Source: Botrytis cinerea B05.10
Taxonomy: Eukaryota; Ascomycota; Leotiomycetes; Helotiales; Sclerotiniaceae
DNA length: 64,000 bases
NCBI RefSeq assembly: GCF_000143535.2
Contig: NC_037316.1
Location: 1,116,001 to 1,180,000 of the forward strand
Direction: 5' to 3'
This document shows, one piece after another, positions 44,940 through 56,300 of this stretch (the stretch's first letter is position 1; every line of letters starts with the position of its first letter). Under the pieces are notes generated by a model. That model had not been told where the DNA came from. It saw nothing but the letters and a program-made list of their open reading frames with translations, and searched no databases. A program made the position numbers and the translations under genes.

Positions 44940-46972
44940 ATGGCAGAAATTGGGGTCATTGCCAGTGGCATGGGCGTAGCCTCGTTAGGGCTCCAGCTGA
45001 TGGACGGCATTAGAAAATTGAAACAATTCTGGGATGAGGTCAAAGAAGCGCCTGAAGATATCCAATATACCCTCGAAGAACTCGAGACGTTGAGTTTGAT
45101 TCTTTCCGATATTCAAACATCTGATTCAAATATGCCGTCGATTCCTTCAGCTACGGCCACAAGGTGCTTAGAGCTTTGTCGTCGTGGAACAGATATCCTC
45201 AATACGACGGTGAAGGATCTGAACGGGGCTATCTCCAAACGACGCAAGATTGGTAGCGCGAAAGTGGTTTTGAAAAAAGATACGCTCGAGAAATTTCGGA
45301 ATCGGTTAAGAGATGCGCAATACATGCTCATGCTTTCTCGGCAGACATACTCGGACGCACTCCAGATGGAATATCATAAGCTTCAGATAGAAGCAGTTCA
45401 AAGTAATGCGAATCGCCAGCTGCAAGAATTCGAGGAGCTGAAAGTTTCCATTACACGTTCTGCCGATGTCATGTCTAGGACCATGCTTAGATCACGCGAT
45501 ACCGTGGTCTATGATTTTCAAAAGAAGAGACCTACGAGAAATAGGACACGAAATAAGCTTGATAAGGAGGCTAAATACTTTCATAGGAAGTTCAGAATTC
45601 CTCAGTGGTTTTCATCCCCGAACTATACTTGGGACTTCTCTGGGTATCAAGCACCTTCAGGGTGGACATTCAACTTCCGACAATATTATACAGTCGATAG
45701 ACAATCGTCGACTTGGGAATGTGTACGTAAAGGGGATCTATCTGGACTCCAAGTACTATTGCAGAACAAAAAGGCAACCCCCTTTGATAGATTATTCAGC
45801 GGCGAGACATTACTTGATGTATGTAAACATCTCACTTCTTTTTGTCAAGAACTGTAACAGTCTGATTTGCATAGCTAGCTAGCTCGACGGGAGATATTGA
45901 TATGTGCCGTCTTCTACTTAATCAAGGAGCAGATCCGAATGACTCTTTCGCGACGTATGTACTCTGGCCTTCATAGCTTAGACATATTTAAATAACTAGT
46001 TGTCGTAGGTCTGCGTTGTCGTATAGTATCAACCATTTCATGGTAGAGTGGAATCCATTTTCCTCCATGATCAATGTGCTGCAACTATTGTATCCAATCA
46101 CTGAAATTCATAATCCATTAGAAGATATACGGGTACTTTATGAATATGACGGTCTAGCTTGGCTGCTTCGTCATATTGACCCGACATTCAAAGAATGGAG
46201 CTTCGAGGAGAGGATGATGTTCGCACTGAAAATTTGTTACAGAACCGTTAGAGTGCTTGATAGCACAGCTGAAATTGTATCACTAATGCTTCACAAAGAC
46301 CAGCTGAGCGAGGCTTGCAGAATGACTATCCGACGTCATCCGATGGGGATTGATTGTAATTTTTTACTTATTGAGCTTCATTGTATCAGTCGTAACATAA
46401 TGGACTGGTTGGAAGAAAATGAAGAGTCGTATATGTATTCCGACTCAACTCAGCCAAGAGCTGGGAGACCAGGATTTGGAACGAGTGATCGATTTTCAAA
46501 GACTGAATTCGCTACATCAATCCAATGGTTAAAGCGCCTCGTTACCGCGGGGTCAGAAATTTACCGAGCGTGGTTTTTGTATCCTTTGTTGGTTAGCAGT
46601 CGTTGGCTTGCCGCCCCTGAGTCACCCCTATTAGAGATACGTGCAGTTTCTGTGCGCCTTTGGCTTGAGATACTATACAACTCCGGTATTGATTTACTGA
46701 AATACGGCAAATTAGAGCATGATAATTTCATAAAGAGTGACAGTGAATGGCATTCGTTGCCCCCTGAAAAAAATTGTGTTGGTAGGAAAGGTGAGACGTC
46801 TTGGGAGTGGGTACATCTCATAAGCTTTGTCTATGGACCAGCTATTGACGATTGGAAATTATATTATTCTTGCAGCGAACCGTGTCGGGACTATTACGAA
46901 AGCTTCCGGCATTTCTGGGAAATAGTTGATCATCCAGAGAGGGGGATGCCTGGGGCTTGGGTGGAGTATTAA
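44940..46972 (+). CDS. Fungal STAND-type N-terminal domain plus ankyrin repeats
   Basis: Exons 44940-45818, 45875-45954 and 46009-46972 give 640 residues. The N-terminus (MAEIGVIASGMGVASLGLQL, then KEAPEDIQYTLEELETLSLIL) matches the helical domain found at the front of many fungal NACHT/STAND and ankyrin proteins, an all-alpha module thought to signal or oligomerise. A helical, charged region follows (to about residue 200). Two ankyrin-like repeats lie around residues 275-330: WECVRKGDLSGLQVLLQNK and LASSTGDIDMCRLLLNQGAD, the second created by splicing at 45818/45875. The C-terminal 300 residues are Trp- and Glu-rich without a named domain. There is no P-loop NTPase between the two parts, so this is not a complete STAND protein. 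Related proteins act in heterokaryon incompatibility or defence; that role is inference. Confidence 0.72.
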
Positions 46973-48697
46973 TCACGTTTTAAATGCTCTGTTGGAACGA
47001 CACTTCAATGCAGATGATATGGAGAAGGTGGTTGGTGAACGAGATTAAAGTCTACGTCTTGTGCTGTAGATGGAGTGTGGCAACAATTTCTCCTGTTAAG
47101 ACTATTCAAGATTCAAAGTGGATTAATATCTATCGACTACTAAGTGCGCCACTCGCTAATTTGATATATCATCATCAATCCATCACCATCTACTGCATTC
47201 TTCTGGCTGATCACCTTGTATCTTTTATGCTACAATCATGACCTTAAGCTTGAGTCAGATACTGAGATAGACGGAAGATTACAATCAGCGCAGCCCTACT
47301 GAGCAATGCATTTGACCCTGGGAAGAGGAAGTTCTCGAAACCTTCACTCAGAAATAGAATTTTAGATCATGAAAATATTAGTTATATATGATAGTATATT
47401 ATAGCCATGATCTTGCAAGATAAACAATCTCGGTCGCATAGCTAACTTGACACAAATGATAGTAATACAACGAGAGAAAGAATTAAAACTGTCGGGGCGA
47501 ATATTAATGCATAGATTAATGAAACAAGATACCATGCAAAGGATCTCCCATGACTAGAAGCATGATTAACCATCTCCCTACCAACCAGACCAACACCAAG
47601 ATATAACTCCAAATCTATACATCCCACTATCCGAAAACGTCACTCACTTGTGGCGCAGTGGTACAGTGTACTGCTCGTCTTGAGAGACAAGATTAGGTGT
47701 CCGAAGTCCACTTTACTAGTGCAAGTAATATGATCGCTTTAACTAGCGAGATTATTCGGGACCCTCATATAGTGTTCATGGTAGCATCCTTTAACTAGCG
47801 CAACTACTATGTTCACTTGTACTGTGGACTTTGAAAGAAAGATTAGGTCGAGTGATTGAACTTTTGCTATTTTCTTTTGCTGTTTCTGTTTTTTTTTTTT
47901 GTGGATGACGTGAAGTGGGGCTGGTGAAGTGAATGATGGAGGGAAGATGAGATGAGATGGGATGGAAGTATAGGCTGGGTGTGTAATTTTGCAAAAGTGG
48001 GTAATGAGTGAATGTTGAGTGGATGGGATAGTGGGCTCATATTCTAGAACGAGGATAGGGAGCCAGTCTATCATAGTAAAATTCGTTGGGCAATGACAAC
48101 TAGATAGATAGACTTACTCAGATCAAGATGGCTCGTACCAGTATCCAAGTTGTTGAAGCAATAAGTAAAAACTATCTATCAATCTTTACGTTAATTTGAA
48201 GCGTTTAGAAGATTTGAATATGAAATAAGGAGCGTGTTTGCCATTATTCACTTCAGTGATATGAAGAAAATATTCTGCACTCTCGAATCAGGCACGAATA
48301 CAGATACTGTATCTCTCTCATTGGGACAATCGCCTGTAATAATGTTACATCGATGTTTAATGTCATATATAACAGGAGCTCGAGGGCGGAATGTATAATT
48401 ATCTATTTATTATTAGTGGTAAGATCTGATGTGTATGCCCGGCTCTAATTGGAATGGGTGCAGCTGGAACGATACGTAGTGTGGCATGCCAGTCTCGTAC
48501 TTTGGAAGCAGAAACCTAACAATAATAAAAGTAGAATTTTGTATTCAGAGGTTACATCGCACTTATGGAAGTTGTACTTCAATTTAGCCCAGAATTGTTG
48601 GAATGAATAAGTATATAACAAGATCTGTTTCCGACTCTCAAATAAGTCATTCCACTGACAGGAAACTACCAGGTCAGTCTATTTCCCGACTATTGAC
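46973..48697. other. Intergenic 1.7 kb with a tRNA-like segment and inverted repeat
   Basis: No protein gene seen; the right end is the 3' flank of the carbonic anhydrase gene. At about 47648-47730 (+) lies a sequence with an A-box-like TGGCGCAGTGG, a B-box-like GTCCGAAGTCC and ends that could pair (CACTTGT with ACTAGTG), but no proper D-stem or seven-base anticodon loop. Its end (AAGTCCACTTTACTAGTGCAAG... at 47704-47724) recurs as an imperfect inverted copy (CTTGTACTGTGGACTT) at 47817-47832. TTTAACTAGCG occurs twice (47738 and 47789). This may be a tRNA-derived pseudogene or short interspersed element. Confidence 0.4.
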
Positions 48698-49493
48698 TCA
48701 GATCACTCTCTTCACAACTCCAGAGAACGTGTCCAAGACCAATCCCACAATTTCCACATCCGCCTTTCCCCAACTCTCAAACGATCTCAGATACTCCACA
48801 TCTTGCTTTACTGTTTTCTCGGGCCTAATGTTCTTTCAGTTAAGGCTCTTCATTAATATCATAACCTCATTGCATCCGATTCATTTACAAGAATCTGAAA
48901 TAGGAAATACTAACTCTACTATAGCACCAAATTCCTCTCCATGGAGATCAATCTCGGGGTGCTTTGTCTTTGATCTATCCTGGAATTCAGATTCTGAATA
49001 ATGGGACATCCCGCAGTCTGTATGATGAATCACAAAGATCGTGCCTGTATTGCCTAGAGTGTCAAGAGCGAGAAGGCTGGGCAGAGCAGGACGAGCGCGT
49101 CCTCCTGCATTACGGATAATGGCTGCTTCTATAGAGTAGATTAGCTTTACAATGTTCAGAAAGTGTCAAGGGAAGACAACACCAGCAAATTCCAAACCAA
49201 GGAACTTCTCAGGAGTAATACGAGGATCGGCGCATGAAACTGTGAGTTGGATTAGACAGATTTTCGATCTTGGCTTGGTTGGGTGTAGAAGTATTACCGA
49301 GAACAGTGCCACGTCTTCCAAGGGATTTGTTCTTCTCTATTCCAACACTGAGTAGTGGTGGTTGAACATGTACGGTCTTGGAGTAGTTTCTGTAGATTAA
49401 GTTGTTAATATATGTCTAGACTTCTGGAAGTAGTTTCACTTGCAAATTACGCTCAATGATACTTGCTATCTTTTCTGCTGATTGGCTGGACAT
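48698..49493 (-). CDS. Beta-class carbonic anhydrase, five exons, GC-AG first intron
   Basis: Zinc enzyme converting CO2 and water to bicarbonate. Exons 49444-49493, 49298-49389, 49183-49239, 48915-49128 and 48698-48824 give 179 residues, the size of short fungal and prokaryote-like beta-CAs. Zinc ligands Cys50 (V-S-C-A-D-P-R), His102 and Cys105 (H-H-T-D-C-G-M) are present, with the Asp52-Arg54 dyad. IIERNLNYSKTVHVQPPLL and AAIIRNAGGRARPALPSLL match the family, and the C-terminus reads PEKTVKQDVEYLR. The first intron (49390-49443) must start with GC, donor GCAAGT: no GT donor joins ERNL to NYSKTV in frame. Intron 4 uses GTTAGT. All exon phases fit. The gene has no long open frame of its own and is easily missed. 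It is divergent from the NmrA-like gene. No targeting signal, so cytosolic. Confidence 0.88.
49390..49443 (-). other. GC-AG intron (carbonic anhydrase intron 1)
   Basis: The donor on the minus strand reads TT|GCAAGT and the acceptor CTACAG|AAAC. Exon 1 ends in phase 2 (TT) and exon 2 supplies A, giving Leu17. GCAAGT is the usual extended consensus of GC donors, which compensates for the C at position 2. No GT donor in the exon 1 region keeps the beta-CA frame. Confidence 0.8.
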
Positions 49494-50390
49494 CGTGTAG
49501 GATGTGATAGGAGTATCTGTAGAGTCAAACGGTGTTATGTGTCAGATTTTTTAGATGTAAGAGTTGAAGCATAAGCAATTGGAGTAATGTGTGATGTTTC
49601 TCTTATTCGAATACAAGTGAAATGGTAGATATAGAGCATAAAGTAATGTTACAATTTCGTGACGTATTTGATGATTTTGGAAATCGTTTCCGGATATCTA
49701 AGAACTTTTGATTGTTCTTGATTAGTACTCACATGGCCAATCGAGTAGATATTTGACTCCTCTACGTACAAAAGTCCCCAAACTTTATAATCACAACCTA
49801 CATTCATTCCCAGACTTGCATCCTGGCAATTAGAAAAAGTCTGACAGCAACCGACTAATCGTCCAAAAAAGCATCCGTACATTTCCAGTCTTTCACGGCA
49901 CCGAAACCATCTCATCCAATAATCCAAAACTACTGTATTAATACCGCTAAAGCCTCTATGCTTGTTGCGGAGTAAGCGTTTTCTTTTGTTGCATGATTAC
50001 TATTCATTTCTCAACATCGGCTCCTGGAGGGCTCGCTTAAATCGGAACCTCGATTGTGGCGCTCTGGATGAAGATATTGCGCGGGGAAGAGAGAATGGGA
50101 ATGTGAGTAAGGTGTAAATGATTAATAAATACCCTGTGGATTTATAAGTGGCATGCAGATGATGCAATAATCGACGCGTGGGCGATTAGCCATTTGTGTC
50201 GAGAAGGTGGGAGGCATCGAACATGATTAGTGATATAGAGAAAGGTATATATGTTGATGGTTTTTGTGGAGATAAATTTTTTGGATGGAATTTATACAGA
50301 TCAAGATCGGGAAACTAAATTCATTTAGTCTGATATATTTCGATAATCGCAATAACAATTCAACTCCACAACTTCTAGGAAAACAACAGA
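49494..50390. promoter_or_regulatory. Divergent promoter region between carbonic anhydrase and NmrA-like gene
   Basis: An 897-bp stretch between start codons facing away from each other. A 92-codon minus-strand frame (49649-49927; CQDASLGMNVGCDYKVWGLL) has protein-like composition with several Cys but no signal peptide or recognised family; it could be an unrecognised small gene. Otherwise no element is recognised. Confidence 0.4.
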
Positions 50391-51474
50391 ATGGCTTCTA
50401 CAAAACCCCTTGTTCTCATCATTGGAGGCACAGGCGTCCAAGGCATGCCCGTAGTTAAAGGCAAGTACTAATAAGACCAATATACACCCCCAAACATCAA
50501 CTAACACTCCCTCAGAACTAGCTCAAGATGGCGCCTACAACATTCGCCTCGTAACTCGACGTGCCGACTCTCCACACGCGCAAGAACTGGCACGGCTTCC
50601 AGGGGTGACTATTGTCGAAGGAGATATCTACTCCGAGCATGACCTCCATAGATTCTTCTCTGGATGTACCCATGCCTTCATCAACACCAATGGTGGCGCC
50701 ATTGGTGAAAAAGGTGAAATCTATTGGGGCATCCGTTATTACGAAATCGCACGCACACACAAATTGCAACACTTCTTGTACTCCAGTCTTGAGTATTCGC
50801 TTAAGATCTCTGATTTTGATAATGATTATAGAGATGGTCATATGGATGCGAAAGCTAAGGTTGCGGATTGGATTAGTGTGCAGGATAAGGAGAAGATGAA
50901 GTGGAGTGTTTTGACTAGTTGTTTGTATATGGAGATGTTGAATGAGCTTTTAGCTCCTCATCCTGATAAGGACGACCCCGAGACTTTGGCTTTTGTTGCG
51001 CCGTTGGGCCCAAAAGGAAGTGCGCCGTTGATTGCTTTAGAAGACTTTGGGAAATATGCCAGATGGGTGTTTGATCATCCCAATCGCAGCAATGGACTTA
51101 ACCTCCATGTTGCTTCCCAGGAAGTTGTTTGGGCTGATATTCCAGCCGCTTTTAATGAAGCAACCGGGAAGAAAGCGGTATATAGAGATGTGACGGTTGA
51201 TGGCTGGTTTGAACTTGGCCTCTTCCCAGATCCAGATGCGAAGTTTGGGCATAGTGCTCCCGGGGATGAAGGAACGTTGCGAACTTATAGGGAGAATTTT
51301 GGTGGGTTCTGGAGATTCTGGAAGAGTGGCAAGGTAAGAAAGGATTGGGCTTTGATGGATGAAATTTTGCCGGGAAGGATCAAGTCGGTGGGCGAGTGGA
51401 TGAGGAAGAGTGAGTATGATGGAAATATCAAGCCCTTATTACATGACTTTCACCAGAAAAAAAGAGATGCCTAA
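50391..51474 (+). CDS. NmrA-like NAD(P)-binding protein, GC-AG intron
   Basis: Exons 50391-50460 and 50516-51474 give 342 residues. The Rossmann motif LVLIIGGTGVQGMPVVKELA spans the intron and carries the NmrA-type G-G-T-G-x-Q-G loop. An Arg pair (VTRRAD) follows beta-2, and VTIVEGDIYSEHDLHRFFSG is the usual Gly-Asp element. LQHFLYSSLEYS holds the position of the catalytic region, and no Tyr-x-x-x-Lys pair is evident, consistent with NmrA sensors rather than active reductases. NmrA proteins sense the NAD(P)/NAD(P)H state and control nitrogen-regulated transcription; related HSCARG-type proteins bind NADPH. The intron begins GC: VVK-G|GCAAGT...CTCAG|AA gives Glu. The nearby GT (50465) would shift frame and lose the conserved KELAQDG. 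Confidence 0.88.
50461..50515 (+). other. GC-AG intron (NmrA-like gene)
   Basis: The sequence at the boundary is GTTAAAG|GCAAGTACTAATAAG; the CTAAC branch point in ATCAACTAACACTCC lies about 14 nt before CCCTCAG. Length is 55 nt. The downstream GTACTA alternative gives a frame with a nearby stop, so the GC donor is required for the protein. Confidence 0.8.
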
Positions 51475-51758
51475 GGAAAATGAAGTTCGATAGGGCTTCG
51501 ACGTCGTAGGAACGTATGGGAGAAGTAAGGTCTAGGTAGATTACTTCAGAAAGAACTTGGAAGACTAGGTTGTCAATGGATGAAGATTTCTATGATTGAA
51601 TACTGCCCTGCAGTGGTCATAATCGTGACCCTGGATAAATCACACAGCATCCGAATAGTGGTATAGATTGACGCCAAATGAAAATAAAACCCTATACCTG
51701 CTTTAATATGCCCCACAACTCCCGATTCGACCGCCATTGCATTAATCTATGACCTTAC
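51475..51758. other. Convergent 3' flanks
   Basis: A short stretch between the stop codons of the NmrA-like gene and the IST1 gene. Only 3' UTR-like sequence is visible. Confidence 0.5.
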
Positions 51759-52741
51759 TTATTTCTTCAATGCGGCAAATCTCGCCGCCAACTCATCCAC
51801 ATCCGGTATCGTACCTCCAACTGGACCCTTGCTCTGAATGCCAGCTTTTGGCGCGGCCGCAGCTTGCATCTTCTTTGTTGGCTTCAAATCTAGAGCTCCG
51901 CGGACCCTGGGATGCAGATTGTCTGTACGGGGACTTGGTGGATTAACCCTAAGTGGACTCGAGGGGCCAAAATTCTTTGGTGGAGTAGCTTTGCTCAACT
52001 CCTCTCTCTCTTCGTCGGCTTTCCCGTTCGCTACTAGCGGCGCCTCTAGGTTCTTTTGTGCCTGCCCACCACTTGGATTCTCGTCGTCATCGTCATCATC
52101 CACAAATTCTGGGGCTTGTCCAAGATCTTCCCTTGGTCTCTTTGGCCAATCAACCCCATATGTTCTAGCAATCTCCTCCAAATATCCATTCACTAATTCC
52201 TGAGCTGGTGGGGTGACCGACAGCTTCTTTAACACTTTCTCCGAGACCTTTTCATCACTATTCTCCATCGCTTGTAACGCAAACTCCTTTCCGTACTTTT
52301 CGCACAATAGAGCGCGCACTTGTTGCAACTCCTTGATCTCTGTTCTAGGCGCAGCATATATTAAGCTCTTGACAGCTTCTTCTAAACCCGCATCGCAAAC
52401 CGACGATTCCATGAGTCCAGTTCGCGCAAGGAGAAGCTCGCAATAGAGCTCGAGTATTTCATGGAGTTCGGTAGTGATATCTGAACGAATAATATTCTCG
52501 ACTCGAATCTTTGCAGATTCTATTTTCCCGGTCTCTAGAAGCTGAGCCATTGCTCTACGCTGTTGTTTCGAAACCGCTTCATCTTTCTGTTGTACCATAC
52601 GAAGCCGCGCAATCGAGAGCTTCAGTTGGACCTTGAGTTTAGACTTTGAAGGGGTTAGCATGTGCATATACGACATAGTATTTACATGTAATAGAGCGTA
52701 AAAGTATGAGCACTCACAATTACCGTGGAAGAAGGCGCCAT
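51759..52741 (-). CDS. IST1: IST1-like regulator of Vps4 (ESCRT-III related)
   Basis: ESCRT-III-like protein of the multivesicular body pathway that binds Did2/CHMP1 and controls the Vps4 ATPase. Exons 52718-52741 (24 nt) and 51759-52643 give 302 residues. The join M-A-P-S-S-T-V-I|S-K-L-K-V-Q-L-K restores the conserved first helix, followed by LSIARLRMVQQKDEAVSKQQ, GKIESAKIRVENIIRSD and LELYCELLLARTGLMES, all typical IST1 domain features (about residues 1-180). ELVNGYLEEIARTYGVDWPK marks the domain end. The C-terminal half is disordered, Asp/Pro-rich. A MIT-interacting motif is likely at the end, in DVDELAARFAALKK. The intron 52644-52717 has a CTAAC branch point only about 10 nt from its TTCAAAG acceptor. 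Confidence 0.93.
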
Positions 52742-53364
52742 GGTGATGAATATCGACTGTTTATTGTCTTGATGTTCAGAAAGTAGGCATGTAGTTACGT
52801 TGTCTGTCATTGCTTATTGCCCAGGACGTAGATTACGTTGTGCGGGGCACACTTTTAGCTGGGCTGGGGCGTGCTGGGGGTTGTGAATTAGTGCATTGCT
52901 GTGTCCAGCGCGTACTCTGTACAGATCGGTACGGGCGGCCAATCACCCCCTGTGTGCAAATTAATCATTGTTGATCAAAAATTGGGCCGTCACTGGTTGG
53001 CTCGAGGTTGGGCATTCTCATTCTTTGGAAAGAAATTCCCATCGCGCCTCAATTTTTCTTTTCTCAATGTCTTTTCTATTTCCTTTTCTTTTAATCAACT
53101 TCACACTATAAATATACTTGATGTTCCCTCTGACAATGCTTTCAATTGAAGTTTAATGGCGTACAAGTCTCGATCTTTCTTTTTCCTTATGTTCATGTAA
53201 TGCTTCACGATACACGGCCAACACGATTCTAACATTCGAAACCTACCTCACGTCCAATCTAGGCCTCTGCCGGTACCATTGAATATTTGGGACCTTGCCC
53301 ATGCACACATGGTAAGATCGATCAAGTCCTTCATGCGCCGAAACACACATACAATATACACACA
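52742..53364. promoter_or_regulatory. Divergent promoter region between IST1 and the ArAE-type transporter
   Basis: A 623-bp stretch between start codons facing away from each other. CT-rich near 53040-53095 with ACTATAAATATA at about 53104-53115. In-frame ATGs at 53287 upstream of the transporter start would add 26 residues (MGPCPCTHGK...); I treat them as leader. Confidence 0.5.
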
Positions 53365-56300
53365 ATGGGGAAGTCGATATGGAGTCCCAGCAGATGGGAG
53401 GAATGGGCGGAGAGGAGGGCGAGAGCAATATGGACCAACATGCAGACGAACAATTTGTGGCAGCGAATGCTGAAAAATACTCTAGCGACTACAATCTGTA
53501 TTATTCTTGCGATCATCCCGCAGGTGGTAGCAGTATTTGGGAAAGCCGCATACCTTGCGCCAATGACCTCTGTCTTTGGACATCCAGGGAGACGCTTCGG
53601 AATGATGGCTGAAGCTCTGATACTGGCTCTCTCAGGAACAATGCTTGGCGTGGCTTGGTCCATGCTCGCGTTATATTTGTCGAGCCTCATATATGACAGT
53701 AATCCTCAAGCAGCATTCACTATTCGAGGCATATTTCTTGCTATAGCGCTGTTCTTCCATGGAGTCCTAAGGTCACACACACCACGCCTATTTCTTATGG
53801 TGCTACTCCTAGTTATAGTGTGCGTCGTGAGTATGACTAGTACAGCCACGGCAGTCACGACGCTCGCAGTCACCCAGCTTGTTTACCCAATCGTAACTGC
53901 TATTGCTGTCCTGCTTGCTGTGAATACTCTTGTTTTCCCGGAGTTCTCTAGTAGCTTTCTGGGAATCACCACTATTGAGACCCTTGGCGAAACTGTTGGA
54001 GCTTTGCGGGATGCTGGGCGCTACTTCATTGCCAGCGCCGAAGGCTCTGAAATTGCAATCACAGATACTAAATTAGAAAACATCATAAGTGCCTCTGGAA
54101 GCGGAAATGGCGCAGACCTTGATAGACCTCCGACTCTCGCCGAAAGGCTTCCCGAGAAGTCTAACATCAATCACTTGACTTTGAGGCAAAGAATACTTTC
54201 TCTGTTCTACAAGACTGAAGAAACTCCGCAACCGCCTCCAACAGACATCGACAAAGGTCCGCAACCAGTGAAGCTGAAATCACTGACCGATAAGAAGGCC
54301 AAACTACGTGCTAAATTAGCAGGATGCAAGGCAGCCCAGCAAGAATGTAATTTTGAGCTTGCTTGGGCGGTTATACCACCAAGAGACGTGAAACCCATCA
54401 GTGATATTGAAATGAAGAAACTTGTGGCTAACACCATTGCTCTTATTTGTGCCTGTGAAAGCAAGTATGCATTAATGGGTGACGACGATGACAAGAAAGA
54501 GGTAGAAACTAAGAATGGAGAGCAGCTCAAATCAGTAGCTGAGGATGCTGGAATCGAGAATCCAGACACAGAGGACTCATCACGAGCAGTGACAGACATG
54601 GACACAAACGATGACTCAAGTTCAGATGAGAAGAAACCCTCTAAAAAAGAAAGGCGCAAGCAAAAGAAGAAGAGAAGAAAGGACAGAAAAAAGGTCAAGT
54701 CATTGATTGAGAAGGAGATGGACAATCTGGAGTTGATTAAGCCGAGGAAAGAAATCGAGTATGGCGATATTGACTTGTTGAAGTATCTTGTGCAACGTAT
54801 TGCGAAACCATTGTCAAATCTTCAAGAAAACATTGATAGAAGTGTTGATGTCGTTTCTTCCTCTCTCGCTTATTGCTACGATGTCCCCAAACTACCGTCA
54901 GGCACTCGAGCACCCACTGGTATTCGACTTGAAGAGATTGATATTCGAGTCGATATTCTGGTTGATGCGATTGCGGATTTTGATAGAACTTCAGCCTCGG
55001 CATTAGAAAATGCTGCCGTGCTACACGATCTTGGTGGGCCGCAAGTTGACTTGATGCCTCGAATGGAGACGTTCCTGATTTCCTCGTTCCTGCTGAATCT
55101 TCGACAAGCCGCCTTGCATACACTTGGGATGCTTAGACATTCTCGGGTTCTGGTCGAAAGACGACAGGAGCGACATGACCGAAAAAGAATTTATCTTCCA
55201 CAAATCAATTGGAGAAAGTGGCTTCAGTCCGGTGGTGAAGCTGACATGTTAGCCTTACCAGACAGTGCACGAAAAGATGCAAGAACAGGCAAGAAGAAGG
55301 ACAATGATGAGGGTGATGCTGCAAGTATTGATAGTGGAGAAACACTACTCGCGAAGAAGGATGTGGAGTCAGCAACGCCGAAAAAGGAACCTCCAACACC
55401 ATCGTCTAAAGCTACCGATAAAACTGTAAAGCGAAAGAAAAAGGGAACGCGCATGTTCCGACTGCGAAATGGGTTGGCCGATGTGATTGAATACTTGGTT
55501 GGTAGCGATGACATCTCATACGCTTTCAAGTTGACTGTTGCCGTCTTTCTTGTAACTTGGCCGGCTTTTCTTGTTCAGTGGAACACTTGGTATTCTTTGA
55601 ACAGAGGCCTTTGGGCTGCTCTGCAACTGGTTCTCATCACAGAAGTTGCCATTGGAACCTCTGTTATGACTTTTATGTTGCGAGCTGTCGGTACAACGAT
55701 AGGTTGTGTATGGGGGTATGCCGCTTTTCAGGCCCGCGGGGGCAACAGAATAGTAGCTGTGGTGATGATTGTTATTGGCATCATTCCATCCACTTACATA
55801 CAACTCGGGTCTAAATACATCAAAGCGGGAATGGTCACAATCATCTCAATGTCGATTGTAGTTCTTGCGACTGAAGATCATACCGTTCCTGGTTCAGCTA
55901 CAGAGAATTTCTTGAAACGACTGATCGCCTTCTTCATCGGTGGTGTTGTGGCTCTCATCGTAGAAGTTGCACTATTTCCAGTCAAAGCACGTGATCGTCT
56001 TGTCGAATCTCTCGCCTGTTCCATACGACAAATCACAGAAATGGAAGCCTGCCTAGCATATGGTATCGAAACTGAAATTAACAACGTCAATGTACATTCT
56101 CCAGCTGTCATTTCGCGCTTTTCTATCGCCAAGGGAAAGGCCGAAGCCGCATTAGCAGCTGCAGAAACCTTCCTTCCATTCTGCGCCAATGAGCCACGTC
56201 TCAAAGGTTCTTTCGCACCTCATGCTCTGATCTACAGCGAAATTCTTTACGTATTACACGCTATTGTAGATCGTATGGAGAATATGCTTATCTTACGTCA

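Noticed and set aside
54207..55529. Long open frames on the minus strand inside the ArAE-type transporter gene
   Set aside because: They lie opposite a 1247-codon frame with clear membrane spans and show the biased composition of antisense shadows.
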